Positions 22,701 through 31,028 of a stretch of DNA of 64,000 nt are shown here, piece after piece (the stretch's first letter is position 1; every line of letters begins with the position of its first letter). The DNA is taken from positions 255,081-319,080 of the forward strand of contig NMRA01000467.1 of the NCBI GenBank assembly GCA_002633005.1, written 5' to 3'. The stretch comes from Phoronis australis. Lineage: Eukaryota > Phoronida > Phoronidae. Both the position numbers and the translations under genes were made by a program. A model generated the notes under the pieces. It made no database searches. It saw only the letters and a list, made by a program, of their open reading frames with translations, and had not been told where the DNA came from.

Positions 22701-25700
22701 TTCAACTGGCATGCTGACTTACACCAGTGTGCCAAAATTCAAAAGAAGTCCTTGAAAAATGTAGGAGATATAACATTTTGAACGTTAGGTGACCTTTGCT
22801 CTAAGTGACCCTATCCGGTGCAGTATAAGCGACTTCAGGACAATTATTGCAAAGACCGTGAAAAGTGTGTTCAATGCTGAGAATCACAGTTGTCTAACGG
22901 TTGACACATCAGAATACTTGGTGAATGAAAAGGACAAATTTTCAAAAAAATGCACCACCTAATGACCCCATGGTTGCACTAAATGACTTGAAACTTTGTA
23001 TTTCGAATTGAATTAGACGTACCAATCAGACTTGTGAATTTAAAGTGTCTAGCTCAAAATTTTAGTTTACACCTAATGACCTTTGACTTGTTTTATCTGA
23101 TTGGATGATTCGATTACTTCGAAAAGTAATTTTTTAAATTGCCTTGTTTACTTATACCTGAGCACCGAATTTGAAAAAGATAGCTTTATACCTGAAGAAG
23201 GAGTAGCATTTTGAAAATTCTATGACCTTTGCACCAAACGACCTCTTCCGGTGCAATATGGAATATGATTATGTGACGAATCAAAATTTATGTACTGTCA
23301 AAAATCATATGCTGAATTTAAAGAACGTACCTGCACCCAATTTGGAGTTATTAAGTGTCAAAGTTGTTTGGAAGAAGACTAAGAAGAATGAGAATAAGAA
23401 GAATAAAATTGAAGAAAACCCATGAACAACAGTACTCTGCGCTTGCACGCGCAGAGTAATAAGAATAAAATTGAAGAAAACCCAGAAACAACAGTACTCT
23501 GCGCTTGCACGCGCAGAGTAATAAGAATAAAATTGAAGAAAACCCAGAAACAACAGTACTCTGCGCTTGCACGCGCAGAGTAATAAGAATAAAATAGAAG
23601 AAAACCCAGAAACAACAGTACTCTGCGCTTGCACGCGCAGATTAATAAGAATAAGAATAAAATTGAAGAAAACCCAGAAACAACAGCGTGCAAGCGCAGA
23701 GTAATAACAGGAATAAAAGGAATAAAAACAAGAAGATAATATACTTACAGCAGTTAAACTCTGCGCTAATAAGCGCAAAGTAAAAATTTGTTATTTCTGG
23801 TATACTTGTTGGCATAGTACATCAACGTCTGTAGTCATTGTGTCAGAAACTATCACCAAGTTAATTAAGTCAGTATCATTTGTAAAGAATCTGAAAATTA
23901 TTTACTTTACACTGAAGAGTCACTGACCATTCACGACCAGCATGCTTCTGGTTCTCTGAATAACATGCAGAGCTCAGTGAGCCTACAGCTATGGTGATGA
24001 CCTGATTACTATTCCCTGTCTTTGATTACTTTACACCTCCAAATAATTGCTTTACAACCCTTACAAGAATTATTTTACGCACTTAATTTAACGGCGTAAC
24101 GTTCAGCCATTTCACTATAGATATAAACTTGTCGGTCACACTGTGAAATGACATGTTTATGATGAACGTGTTGTGGTACATAATTATTCAATAGTCCTTC
24201 AAAAGTCTTTTAACGAAGCAGGTACGTACTTATTTTTCAGTTTTCTTAAAATATGCGGGCATTTTCACAGGTGCATAAAATCCGGGCTTTGTTTCAGGTA
24301 TAGGTGCATCACTTATTGCGGTAAAGTATCGTTTATTTTTGCTTGTAAAAGTATAGAAATTAAACCCAAGTCCGAAATTATAGATATTTTAGGAGTAATG
24401 AGCCTTCGGAATAGTGAACCTTCAGAGTAGTGAATCTTCGTAATAGTGGACTGCTCCCAAATCCAGTGATGTAAGAAACTTGGGTAACACGCAAAACACA
24501 ACCAGATGAAAAAAATTCAAGTCATTCTCTGACTTAATATTTCCGTCCGAGTATGTAATGAGGTGAAATCACTCTTTTAAGCACGCTTGATTTGAAAGTT
24601 TGGTAGGGGATAACGCTAGAACGTTCTCTTTCTAGACCACATTTCATCTGGATTTGAGTCCCGTTCTTTGCGAGCAACCGTCACGGTATCCTCATTTCTG
24701 GTATAACGAATTCCGTCTCATCTCGGGAACATCGAGCTGAGAGTCATTGTTGTGCACACAGAATTCCCTTGCCCCTAATTAAACTGCGTCAAGGGCCGGC
24801 GAAAATTCTACAGTGTCAACGTTTGCAAAATAGTGATGATGACGGTAAAGTGATGATAACGAAGGTGGTGATTTTGATGGTGGCGATGATTTTTAGCACA
24901 TCCCCAGAAATCGTTTTTGCATTATGATTCAGGATCTCACTCACTCCTTTGCATTCATTTACCACTGAAACAGAGCTCAAATGAGTAGGAGGCACCTTTG
25001 TGCAATGCTCGATTTTCTGTGATGATGATGATGGCGGTGATGATAATGGTGATGGTGATGATGGTGATGATGGTGATGATGATGGTGATGATGGTGATGA
25101 TGATGATGTTGGTGTTGTGTTGATGGTGGTGGTGATGTTGATGTGATGACAGTGATTTGTGCTGAGGATGATGACGATCTTGGTCGAGATAATGAAAATG
25201 GGGATGGTGTTATGATGAGGATAAAAATGATCAAAAAAATATCATGGCGATGGTTGTAGTGGTGATGATGACGACGGGATGGTGTTGGTGATAATAAGTT
25301 TACATACTTAAAGGTACACGTGGTTTACAATTTGATTTGAAACTTGTGGAAAAGGGCAAAACATAAAGCAGCGCCATCTTCAGAGTATGTATGGAACACG
25401 TAATCAAGCATTTTGTAGGCCTTCTCAGCGTCGATAATTTTTCATACAGTATCTCCCTGGGTTAGAATCAATGGCACTGTCAAAGGAAGACGACTGGTTT
25501 TGCAATGGCCAACATTCGGACATAGCCACTGGTTAAAAGCTGACTAATACCGACTTGCGGCTGCTGTAAACAACGACAGCCCAAATCAATACACTCCACA
25601 CAAAATTTGTGTTTTGGCGACTCACTTGAGATATCAGTTCCTCAAGTAAAACAACAGAATAATTCGAAATATACTTTTTGGCTCAATTAGCATAAAGTGT

Positions 25701-26115
25701 CGTGAATCGTTTTAAAGCAGCGATTTTCTTCCACACGTTTGGCCTTTTCTAAACATCCTTTTCACCCATTGTGTAAGCGAAAATACTTCACAGAGAGAGC
25801 AACACAATATACACGTTTGCACTAGTATTGAGATAACGTTTAAAGGATACCGCAACTACACAACATCTTCAAATTATGTTTGTTGGAATCAGGGTTTAAA
25901 ATTTTTGTTATTCATGAGTTTTTCCGAAATATTAAGGAGAAAGTTGCATTTTCATTGCACTAATCTATATTAATTTACAAACTTGTTGTGAACATGATTT
26001 TGCGTCAAGTAAAATAACGATCCGAAAAGTTGGAACTACTCACTCTCTGTCTACTAATCGCCGGAATGGTGTTCCAAGTTCGACGCACGTTAAAGAGTTG
26101 AATTCGCCCAGCCAT
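7387..26115 (-). CDS. FAD/NAD(P)-binding oxidoreductase-like protein, paralog 2 (7 exons, 610 aa)
   Basis: Spliced gene: exons 26115-26044, 16832-16638, 16057-15841, 14976-14257, 14068-13971, 9096-8901 and 7721-7387, all with GT/AG borders and compatible phases, giving 1833 coding bases. Residues 1-24 are rich in Arg with no acidic residue, like a mitochondrial presequence. Residues 108-144 form a Rossmann beta-alpha-beta unit with GPGPMVG (GxGxxxG) at 115-121. LILSLGYSA near 412-420 resembles the second FAD-domain (ATG-type) motif. GHGGTGMTTQGTSG at 551-564 resembles the C-terminal FAD-contact motif of DAO/DadA-type oxidoreductases. I infer a flavin-dependent oxidoreductase, probably mitochondrial; substrate unknown and exact family not recognised. 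The closest relative in view is the paralog at 36262-53111. It ends 12 codons earlier than that copy because a Lys codon there is TAG here. Introns are 9211, 580, 864, 188, 4874 and 1179 bases. Confidence 0.8.
8407..8846. mobile_element. MITE in intron 6 of paralog 2
   Basis: Inverted ends: 8411-8446 pairs with 8806-8842, including a perfect 31-base match beginning GTTGCATGAAACAGTCCC. About 440 bases, no coding capacity. Absent from the matching intron of paralog 1, so inserted after the duplication. Confidence 0.75.
8901..9096 (-). CDS. Paralog 2 exon 6
   Basis: 196 bases, TTTCCAG acceptor, GTAATT donor, phase 0 to 1. It encodes LFGSRKATDHIVTAPGVSGY through SLVKVALGGNIASRGVP. Seven of 65 residues differ from paralog 1. 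Confidence 0.84.
9097..11990. other. Intron 5 of paralog 2, first part
   Basis: No recognised gene. Short frames at 9370-9761 and 10149-10677 on both strands show no domain I know and no splice support. Confidence 0.4.
12023..12775. repeat. 376-base direct duplication around a single N
   Basis: 12023-12398 and 12400-12775 are the same 376 bases with only a few substitutions (for example T/C in GTGTAGCTTAYGACTG and C/T in CACAAAYGCAC), separated by one N at 12399. Best read as two haplotype copies joined by the assembler. Confidence 0.8.
13971..14068 (-). CDS. Paralog 2 exon 5
   Basis: 98 bases, acceptor AAAG, donor GTATGT, phase 1 to 0. It encodes HTEFKPVDKLILSLGYSARL and onward. Every base matches exon 5 of paralog 1 (42637-42734) although the flanking introns differ. 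Confidence 0.85.
14257..14976 (-). CDS. Paralog 2 exon 4 (central domain)
   Basis: 720 bases, TTTTAG acceptor, GTATGC donor, phase 1 to phase 1, 239 full codons. It includes RRFGPTEKSIEDART, HFERTDWYHDRKYA and GHNWTYGQEIQKIF blocks. It is the most divergent exon between the paralogs (about 50 of 240 residues by hand count), so it may carry substrate specificity. Confidence 0.85.
15841..16057 (-). CDS. Paralog 2 exon 3 (Rossmann nucleotide-binding unit)
   Basis: 217 bases, ATAG acceptor and GTAAGA donor, ends in phase 1. It carries TRVLYAGGPGPMVGAV, a beta strand followed by the GxGxxxG turn and helix, then the second strand EVTFLARD. It is the only clear dinucleotide-binding fingerprint in the protein. 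Confidence 0.85.
16638..16832 (-). CDS. Paralog 2 exon 2
   Basis: 195 bases, TTTTGTAG acceptor and GTTTGT donor, 65 codons, phase 0 at both ends. It begins VRFLSTNLPGADAEKFCEQA and ends NHEPPKRK. Six of 65 residues differ from paralog 1; the 5' half is almost unchanged at DNA level. Confidence 0.82.
16890..17090 (-). repeat. Dispersed repeat (copy in intron 1 of paralog 2)
   Basis: Minus-strand order: CATCCTCATGTCCGTCTCAT, ACATAGAGCTGAGAGTCATC, CCCCTAATTAAGCTGC, then GAAATTCGAACCATCCCC. Related copies at 24670-24800 and, split by an insertion, at 31010-31830. Confidence 0.65.
17082..17122. repeat. Perfect 15-bp inverted repeat
   Basis: GTGCAAGATTTTATA and its exact complement around an 11-base loop. 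It marks the edge of a dispersed repeat (16890-17090). Confidence 0.7.
17195..17450 (+). pseudogene. Penelope-like GIY-YIG fragment
   Basis: Begins with LPFLGNISCVIGRHV, stop, RMLGACAPYLQLVTIFKPVN and ends in the GIY-YIG start VVYQLNCSDCEQFYTGMTNR. One in-frame TAA and an abrupt end after FLIIREG show it is dead. It differs in sequence from the Penelope fragment at 2519-3066, so it is a second lineage. Confidence 0.7.
18190..19105 (+). pseudogene. Mariner-type transposase, decayed
   Basis: Three-frame reading gives the pieces of a mariner DDE transposase in order: helix-turn-helix DRVEELIQSQEDNPGQISER and SKSSVQRMA (18210-18330), first catalytic Asp in RIIFIDEKTL (18430s), NLLPDC then DGAPFSHAI with the second Asp (18660-18745), and KKDEWPPLNPDCNPTDC with the third acidic position (18886-18935), followed by RSLR-like tail remnants to 19105. 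Many stops and shifts. A four-unit minisatellite interrupts it between the DGAP block and the WPP block. Confidence 0.75.
18749..18864 (+). repeat. 29-bp minisatellite (4 units) inside the transposase
   Basis: Unit starts AAGATAAGCCAGKCTCATYT and ends GGAGTAAGC; four head-to-tail copies with one or two substitutions. The first unit is part of the transposase reading (KISQAHLE), the rest are expansions. Confidence 0.85.
19600..19690. repeat. Two-copy direct repeat
   Basis: TCTAACACAAGCTTYCGCCC followed by TATATGAGG occurs twice about 50 bases apart, then TTCATCAGGTG, a word often found at Penelope ends. Confidence 0.5.
19875..20325 (+). repeat. Dispersed repeat B, copy 1
   Basis: Starts near GGGGGATCGATCGAATCCCC and aligns with 29045-29485 over about 450 bases (shared AAAAGGTCCAG, CAGCCTATCC, GATTCAAAGC, AACAAGGGAGTCTAGAAGTA). 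No intact coding frame. Confidence 0.65.
20560..23400. repeat. Degenerate repeat array in intron 1 of paralog 2
   Basis: Modules recur at irregular spacing. CTCTTCCGGTGCAATATGG occurs at about 21325, 22063 and 23245. A module with ACAATAATGGACYCTGCGCG occurs at about 20960, 21480 and 22228. CACCTAATGACCCCATG occurs at about 21250, 21770, 22520 and 22960. CTAGCTCAAAATTTTAGTTT occurs at about 21865, 22615 and 23050. A TGACCTTTGACCT-type word follows the last module. No coding frame; likely a satellite or a composite non-autonomous element. Confidence 0.7.
23399..23710. repeat. 62-bp minisatellite with palindromic core
   Basis: About five units; each holds AAGAATAAAATTGAAGAAAA and the hairpin TACTCTGCGC-TTGCAC-GCGCAGAGTA (10-bp arms, 6-base loop). 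The last unit is rearranged. Confidence 0.85.
24400..24440. repeat. Short CTTCGGAATAGTGAA tandem
   Basis: Three diverged copies of a roughly 16-base word. An inverted relative lies at 30190-30260. Confidence 0.4.
24670..24800 (+). repeat. Dispersed repeat, uninterrupted copy
   Basis: GCAACCGTCACGGTATCCTC through AGCTGAGAGTCATTG and CCCCTAATTAAACTGCG. It serves as the empty-site reference for the insertion at 31029-31622. Confidence 0.65.
24830..25290. repeat. GAT/GGT-rich microsatellite, intron 1 of paralog 2
   Basis: Imperfect (GATGGT/GATGAT)n. Right flank TTAAAGGTACACGTGGTTTA is shared with the microsatellite in paralog 1, so the repeat predates the gene duplication. Confidence 0.8.
26044..26115 (-). 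CDS. Paralog 2 exon 1 (start codon, presequence)
   Basis: 72 bases from ATG to a GTGAGT donor, 24 codons, phase 0. It encodes MAGRIQLFNVRRTWNTIPAI followed by SRQR: basic and amphipathic-looking, no Asp or Glu, as expected of a mitochondrial import signal. It differs from paralog 1 exon 1 at two residues. Confidence 0.78.
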
Positions 26116-26163
26116 TTTACACCAAATCTTCCTCTTTCAGTATACATTGATATTAGCTCGACC

Positions 26164-26170
26164 ATTTATA
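26164..26170 (-). promoter_or_regulatory. TATA box of paralog 2
   Basis: TATAAAT on the minus strand, about 50 bases before the ATG at 26115. The same heptamer sits 49 bases before the ATG of paralog 1 although the bases between have diverged. It implies a very short 5' UTR. Confidence 0.55.
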
Positions 26171-26187
26171 CTGTCGATAACTGTTGG

Positions 26188-26206
26188 AAAAGGTCAAATT
26201 ATCTGT
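26188..26206 (-). promoter_or_regulatory. Conserved upstream block of paralog 2
   Basis: Plus-strand reading AAAAGGTCAAATTATCTG, about 20 bases beyond the TATA box. It contains an AGGTCA half-site. A near-identical block lies at 53188-53206. Confidence 0.4.
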
Positions 26207-26879
26207 CAATATGATGGAAGGCGGAGCCTTGGTTGCGGATTAAAATCTCAGACCATTTCACGGTGAATCATACAAGTTCGGTATTACGAAGACTGTGTCA
26301 GTAATAAATAAATTTACTAAAGCACAACTCTGCAATATGATCAGCACAAGGTTTTTGGAGTAGGGTTGAGAGGAACCCATTATTTTCCATTTGTTTTGTC
26401 TAAAATTGTCACTTTCACCGCCGTGGTCAGTGACGACTTAGTCCGCCACTTTGACATGTGCAATAACGACAAGTCAGCCTGAGGGAATTTGTCGATATTC
26501 AATATTTTAGACATTATAACACTGTACAAACCTTGCGACTAGGAAATGCCCGGACCAAAGAGTCGACTTTTAGAATTTTAAAAACATGCCGAAGAAAGCG
26601 ATAAGTTGGTTAACTTTAAAATAGAAATCTAAGTAATTTCATAACATATGTTGATGGTGAACACGCCGGTATGTACATTACTTACACATTTATGTGTCCT
26701 GCTCACATATGTGTTTTATCATAGATGTAAAACAGGGGGGTCAAAATAGCCAATTCACCATTTTTGACTTGCAATCAGGGATCATTTTAAAAAAACATGC
26801 TTCTGGGTCAATTGACCCACAATTCCTCAAACCTATGGGTCTACTAAGAGAACTTATGGTTCTAGGTTCATTCACCTCT

Positions 26880-27163
26880 AAGCCATTATTGACACATTTG
26901 TGTTGCATGAATCTTTAAAGATATTGCTGCCCTGGCATCGATATTTTTTGGTGTATGAAACCAATCACCTCATCAATGTCTAAATAATTATTACGACGCC
27001 CTAGCCCTAGTCTTGACAACAATCGCCAAATGTGCCTAACGCTAATTATGATACCAAAGCGATACATGAGCAGGTCTACAGTTTCTTTTTGAGACAATGT
27101 TGAAAAGGTCTCCAACACGTTCATCTCTATCCAAATTGGAATATCCTCTGTAAAAGAAAACAA
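26880..27163 (-). pseudogene. Integrase-core (DDE) transposon protein, N-terminal part
   Basis: Open from 27163 with the helix-turn-helix segment KETVDLLMYRFGIIISVRH then WRLLSRLGLGRRNNYLDIDE and VIGFIHQK. After a stop at about 26915 it continues in frame as RFMQHKCVNNGLEVNEP. The order DLL-RFGI-S-RHLWRLL-LGL-RR-Y-D-DEVI-FI ... MHQKC matches a widespread animal family of integrase-core transposon proteins that I recall by pattern. The catalytic domain is lost. Confidence 0.55.
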
Positions 27164-28116
27164 GACCTATCATGTGAAACCGATTTAATAACAGTATAGT
27201 ACATATTATACCACATTATTAGCCTGGCATGGCCAATACAACCGTTTATTTATTCAACGCGTTTTGCCGGAACCCGAGGCCTGCTTCGCTAGAGTTTCGA
27301 GCCGTCGACTTGACCGCTGCACCATTCAGCGGATGACGTCATCGTACCTGAAAATAGAATACTTAAAGGAGAAGGAAATCTTTTTTCGTGTCATTTAAGA
27401 AAAAATGCAGTCCGTTGATTATCCCAGACATATTTTTCAGTTGATAACGGCTTCCCGTTGTTTTATTGATTAGTTGTGCCTTACTCCGAAAGTGACGTTT
27501 AGGGGGTTAACAATTTTCCACCATTTCGTTTTCAAATAGTCTGGCTGTGTGACCTGTCGAGTCATTAGTTATTTTACCTCGGTTGCGATAAGTTCGGTCG
27601 TCGCTTGTGTTTGTTTACGAGTCAGTTAACATGCTGCACGGTTGCTGCGTACCGGGGTGTACTCATTATCGTCTCACGCACACATTGGGAATGCCATTAC
27701 ATCACTTTTTTTCCTAAAGATGACACACTTCACTCGTTCGTGTGAAGAACGCACCGCTACCCGTCCACTCAGCATACAAAGCAGGCGAGTGTGTGAAAAA
27801 CATTATGCGCAGCCGGATTACGGAAAAGATATGTACGCGGAATTGATGAAGGTTCCTGCAATACAACGCCGTAAGAAGGGTGCCATACTGTCCCTGTTGA
27901 TTCACGGCAGTGTCCAGTCGCTACCACTGAAAAGTGCATTTTTGAAACGAGAAAGCTCGCGAGCTGTGGCCTCTACAGTGTCTGCATGCCCTTCATCTAT
28001 TGTCATTCGTGCCACCAAACGAACACCCAGAGCGTGCAATTTCGGGAACTAGAAGTGATTTGCCCTGTGCTGGTGTTGTCTCCAGCCCGGAGCCTGTAGG
28101 CAGCCCTGCTGCGATG

Positions 28117-28722
28117 TTAAAGGCGAAGGCAACCTTTTTCCATGTCATTTTGAGATAAAATAAGGTTGATTGGTTATCTTAGACATATTTTCCACTTAAT
28201 TACAGCTTTTCGTAATTTTATAAATTACCCGTCCGCTATTCCGGAAGTGACGTTTTAGGAGGCCAGCGTTTCCCGCCACTTGGTTTTGCGTTGACTTTAC
28301 CGTGCGAATCTGTTCTATTCTACTTTTGTTTTGTGCTGTTTTTCAACAATTGTCGCCACCACTTTCCATCGGCGAGTATTCTGCGGCAAGATAGGTTAGT
28401 AGGGAACTCAATTACGTTGGATTTAGGGATTGTTAAGTGTGTTGTAAGCTGAAAATGGCTGGAGTCGGTGACCCGTATAACAGTGACAGTAGTGTGAGTG
28501 ACGGAGACCTTGTTCACAGCAGTGGTGACGAGGAATTTTTTCACGGACATTCAGTGGGTGGGTACATGTTTGAGCCCGAGTATAACGAGGCAGAGTACGC
28601 ACAGGCACAGGCAGCTGTTGAGANTACGAAAAGCTGTAATTAAGTGGTAAATATGTCTAGGATAACCAACCAACCTTATTTTAGCTCAAAATGACATGGA
28701 AAAAGGTTGCCTTCGCCTTTAA
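28117..28722 (+). mobile_element. Element 2: 606-base transposon with about 98-base inverted ends
   Basis: Left end TTAAAGGCGAAGGCAACCTT and right end its inverse; pairing runs about 98 bases with few mismatches. Inside is a short frame at 28454-28640. The interrupted target is seen intact in element 1 copy at about 34815 (CTGCTGCGATG joined to AAGTGGGAGTG), which proves insertion. Confidence 0.8.
28454..28640 (+). pseudogene. Acidic N-terminal ORF of element 2 (YMFEPEY protein)
   Basis: Starts MAGVGDPYNSDSSVSDGDLV, very acidic, then HGHSVGGYMFEPEYNEAEYA. The PYxFEPE-like motif is common near the start of proteins carried by animal DNA transposons (P2X7-like tail proteins). A diverged minus-strand copy is at 31840-31990. 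It ends at a splice-like or deleted junction near an N (28624). Confidence 0.45.
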
Positions 28723-29044
28723 GTAATGGGAGTGAATACAGGCCCAGTTCGACTCCCAGTGAGGAGTACAGTTCGCCGTCCATTGAACAGGCCGGTGAGC
28801 CAAAGTTTGTTTATGTTTATTGTGGACTTGACTAAAGTATTGGATTTTGGGTGCCAGGTGTGTGGCGAGGGAGTAACACGACGGGATGTAAGCGGTTTTG
28901 GTGTTCAGGTCACCATCCTTAGGGATTCCGTTGAGGTCGGCATAACAGTGCACAACGTACATTTGCACCAAGACGTCCACCACGTCTGTCCGATATCTGC
29001 CTAATCCCTCTCGACAGCTGTCTGTGCGTATTCTGCAGGCCCGT

Positions 29045-29485
29045 AGCCCGGCGGGGGGGTTCGAGGGGTTCCGACGAACCCCCCTCCCGCGGAAAAGGTC
29101 CAGCCCCAGCCTATCCGTTAAAGATATGATACAGATTGACAACAACAAAATTGATGCAGCTACTGGTACTACTGACTACAATTGTTAACTAAGTTAGTAA
29201 TAATTTTGAATTTGCTTCTGATTCAAAGCGCTTCACGTTATCATCGAGCCGTGCGGTACCCGGCCCACATCGCCCAAGTGGTATTTGCGTAGATAGCAGG
29301 ATCGTGCAGACGATTAGAGGAGGCTTTATGTTATTCATCGGCATTGAAAACACGTGGTGGTTACACTGTAGGGATACAAGGGAGTCTAGAAGTAAATGTC
29401 TATACCCAGCTAAGCTATATAGCAGCGAAATAGCTCCCAAAAAGTCACATTGCGGTGTGAATGTCTTAAAATCGACCATGAAGCA
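29045..29485 (+). repeat. Dispersed repeat B, copy 2
   Basis: Same family as 19875-20325, same orientation. Its left end has a G-run followed by its inverse (GGGGGGGTTCGAGG ... CGAACCCCCC), the look of a transposon terminus. Confidence 0.65.
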
Positions 29486-31028
29486 AAACAACAGAAAATA
29501 GGTTTGTTATCTGATATTGCTTGCTAGCACAGTACGGTAAAGGGCAGGTGTTTCCAAATTTGGAATTGAAAATGTTCGTAAAATACAAGTATGTTTTTCG
29601 TCATATAGTGTCCAATTCGAGAGTGGATTGGTGGGTTGACATGCATTCGTGTACACGTATTTGCGTTTCCGTCCTTTTAAATTCAGTAGAAGCCGACGGT
29701 AAGTTATAGACAGCCCTCCGTCGGTACTCAAAAACCTGAATTTAACTATAACCGTGTTTGCTTGCTCTGAGAAAACACCGAAGAGCACGTTCACATTTTC
29801 TGGGGAGTAGGTCTAAACCCAATAAAAATTCTGGTCAATGGAGATAGACTGCTCTTGTCACTAGTGTCAATGGTACACAGCCTCACACACTTCATGCGAG
29901 CAACCAGATGGAAAAGATTTCCAGGCAGAGGCGGGTCTGCGGAGGGGTGTTCGGGGGCTCAAACGCTCCCCTCGGGACAGGATCAAAAATAAAAATTAAA
30001 AAAATGTCACCAGGAAAACAAAATCAGGTACTAAAAACCAAACAAAATCTTACACAGGAGGGGGAACTCCCTCCCGACCTTCCCTACACTCGGCGCTACG
30101 CGCCTCGGATTCAGGGGAATCCTACCTCCCACCCCTTACTGAAAACGTAGATCTGACACTGCCAAGGTTAGATGCCACAATTCCGATGGTGCGCTTCTCC
30201 GAAGCTTCACTACTCCGAAGGTTTGCCACCTTCGAAAATTCACTATTTCGAATGTCCACAATTCCAGAACAGAACTCCGACAGTTACTTTTTTTACTCGG
30301 GTCTCTCTCAAACAGTAGTCCAAACCTCAAACCACTGAGCCAAACAGTTCATTACTCTGATTGTCTGCTAATGAGTCGTAACAAACGTGAATAAATTATT
30401 GTATTTGTGTCTATGTAGTAACCGTGTAAAAGGGTGTGCAAAAAGTTGACTAGTTCTTAATATATTGATTTCATTGTTGAGATCGGTTCCAATCACTGCC
30501 AATTGTGATACTTGAATCTAATTAACGACTCATTCTCAATTAGGGGCAACATCTGGGGCAGGGGTAAGGGCTGCGGCGACCAACGGTTTTAAATTTAAGA
30601 AGACTGAATGGGGCTCACTGACTATGTGAAGACTGACAGGGACTGGGTAGCCTGCTAACTACATTTGATTTCGACCCGCCTGTGCGTGGTTCCGGTGGGT
30701 GAAGTTCAGGCGCAGCGGCCCTAAACTTTTCAGTCGCGCTCATTGTGGAGTGATGTGACCTTGACATGGGTTTGATGACTGTATCGTGGTTGATAATTCA
30801 TCAATATTCCCACTCCAAATTGTTTAAAATGCAATAACGTTAACACGGAAAAATATGACTAGATAAAAAGTTTCATTAAGTTAATCTCCGACTAAATATT
30901 TCTGACCGAGAAGGTGTAATTACTCATTTAAGCCTGATTTGAAAATTTGGCAAGAAGTAACGAGGAGAACGTTTTGGACCACATTACATTCGAAATGAGT
31001 CCCATTTTTTGCGAGCAACCGTCACGGT

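Larger units (their letters stand above)
27631..29004 (+). pseudogene. THAP-domain transposase pseudogene
   Basis: ATG at 27631 starts MLHGCCVPGCTHYRLTHTLG, the first Cys pair of a THAP zinc finger. One frame over it continues HHFFPKDDTLHSFV, then TGA where THAP proteins have their invariant Trp, then RTHRYPSTQHTKQ. Another shift gives VCEKHYAQPDYGKDMYAEL (the Cys-x2-His pair) and RRKKGAIL near the usual AVP end. After the inserted element, 28726-29004 continues with a CQVCG zinc-ligand segment. THAP fingers bind DNA in P-element, ISL2EU and related transposases. Two frameshifts and a nonsense codon make it dead. Confidence 0.65.
27362..29035 (+). mobile_element. THAP-type DNA transposon remnant (element 1), interrupted by element 2
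   Basis: The left end AAAGGAGAAGGAAATCTTTT matches the AAAGGCGAAGGCAACCTTTT terminus of neighbouring copies. It carries a decayed transposase (27631-29004) and is split by the insertion at 28117-28722. A second, internally deleted copy on the minus strand at 34690-35152 lacks that insertion. The right end is cut by dispersed repeat B. Confidence 0.7.

Noticed and set aside
23305-23778. Hydrophobic repeated protein (FSSILFLLL units)
   Set aside because: Translation of the 62-bp minisatellite; a 62-base period shifts frame each unit and all frames stay open.
24977-25234. His-rich 85-codon frame
   Set aside because: Reverse-strand reading of the (GATGGT)n microsatellite.
28681-29148. 155-codon minus-strand frame
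   Set aside because: Shadow of the plus-strand transposase remnant and crosses the end of element 2.
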